Assembly (NCBI GenBank): GCA_002011395.1
Contig: MTNG01000017.1
Location: 1 to 5,487, forward strand
Direction of reading: 5' to 3'
Origin: Candidatus Aciduliprofundum sp. JdFR-45
Lineage (GTDB): Archaea > Thermoplasmatota > Thermoplasmata > Thermoplasmatales > JdFR-45
Length of the DNA: 5,487 bases
Positions 5,422 to 5,487 of the stretch are shown here, piece by piece; the stretch's first letter is position 1, and every line of letters begins with the position of its first letter. The position numbers and the translations under genes were made by a program. The notes beneath the pieces are model-generated. The model was given only the letters and a program-made list of their open reading frames with translations. It ran no database searches and had not been told where the DNA came from.

Positions 5422-5432
5422 CTTTCGTGGTG
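5417..5432 (+). other. Short hairpin straddling the tRNA CCA end
   Basis: CACCAC (5417-5422), loop TTTC, GTGGTG (5427-5432): a perfect six-base-pair stem whose left arm uses the last acceptor base, A73, CCA and the next base. In the precursor it would sequester the tRNA 3' end. It could matter for 3' processing or be one arm of an integrase core site; no T-run follows, so it does not look like a terminator. Confidence 0.4.
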
Positions 5433-5447
5433 TCCTCGGGCTTATTC

Positions 5448-5465
5448 AAGAATCTGATGATTCTT
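5448..5465 (+). other. Hairpin between the two repeat copies
   Basis: AAGAATC (5448-5454), loop TGAT, GATTCTT (5459-5465): a perfect seven-base-pair inverted repeat just before repeat copy 2. CGGGC (5437-5441) can also pair with GCCCG (5473-5477), enclosing it in a larger stem. Role unknown. Confidence 0.4.
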
Positions 5466-5467
5466 TC

Positions 5468-5485
5468 ATCCCGCCCGGTCCACCA
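5468..5485 (+). repeat. Direct repeat copy 2: detached tRNA-Ala 3' end (att-like)
   Basis: An exact 18-base copy of the tRNA-Ala 3' end, offset by 64 bases, without the rest of a tRNA. Duplicated tRNA 3' ends mark attachment sites of tyrosine-integrase elements in archaea. The 46 bases between the copies are far too short for an element, so this would be a remnant, a tandem att site, or the boundary of an element continuing past the window. Decay of a second tRNA-Ala gene is an alternative: CGGG (5437-5440) and TTCAA (5445-5449) upstream could be relics of a T arm. Confidence 0.6.
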
Positions 5486-5487
5486 AA

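Noticed and set aside
5454..5460. CTGATGA resembling a C box of a C/D guide RNA
   Set aside because: It lies in the loop and right arm of a perfect hairpin, and no D box or C'/D' pair at suitable spacing is visible before the window ends.
5422..5485. Second complete tRNA gene ending in the repeated CCA
   Set aside because: Only the 3' strand is present; no matching 5' acceptor, D arm or anticodon arm can be drawn in the 46 bases between the copies.

Overview
The window looks like ordinary chromosomal DNA of a euryarchaeon. The evidence is archaeal: the C-terminus of a clamp-loader large subunit (RfcL type), an Lhr-type DEVH helicase, the archaeal GTP cyclohydrolase MptA, TTTAAATA/TTTATATA-type TATA boxes about 25 bases upstream of starts, GGTG/GGAGG Shine-Dalgarno sequences, and a tRNA gene with an encoded CCA. 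Codon use is GC-rich but favours ATA (Ile) and AGG/AGA (Arg), common in archaeal thermophiles and in Thermoplasmata-like lineages. A Thermoplasmata-type host is only a guess.

Layout. Positions 1-321 (+) hold the 3' end of the RFC large-subunit gene. Facing it at 353-469 (-) is a 38-codon gene below usual gene-calling size, with its own TATA box, two overlapping palindromes at the expected transcription start, a Shine-Dalgarno and a T-rich terminator. Positions 470-692 are a divergent regulatory region. From 693 to 4390 (+) lies a tight operon: a YlbF/YmcA-family protein (TTG start), a 900-residue Lhr-type helicase with a C-terminal zinc ribbon 7 bases downstream, and a GNAT acetyltransferase overlapping the helicase by 29 bases. 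Facing the operon, with stop codons overlapping by 4 bases, is mptA (4387-5268, -), which appears to be transcribed leaderless. A divergent promoter drives tRNA-Ala(GGC) at 5345-5421 (+). The last 18 bases of that tRNA, including CCA, recur 64 bases downstream at 5468-5485, as an integrase attachment-site duplication would.

How the genes work together. RfcL loads the replication clamp. The ylbF-lhr-GNAT operon may be a nucleic-acid maintenance or RNA-processing unit: bacterial YlbF belongs to a complex that acts with RNase Y in mRNA maturation, and archaeal Lhr helicases act on DNA and RNA. The link is inferred from gene order only. MptA opens the pterin branch leading to a methanopterin- or folate-type C1 carrier. 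The points most worth a second look are the regularly heptad-patterned microprotein with its operator-like promoter, the YlbF-Lhr coupling, and the duplicated tRNA 3' end at the right edge.
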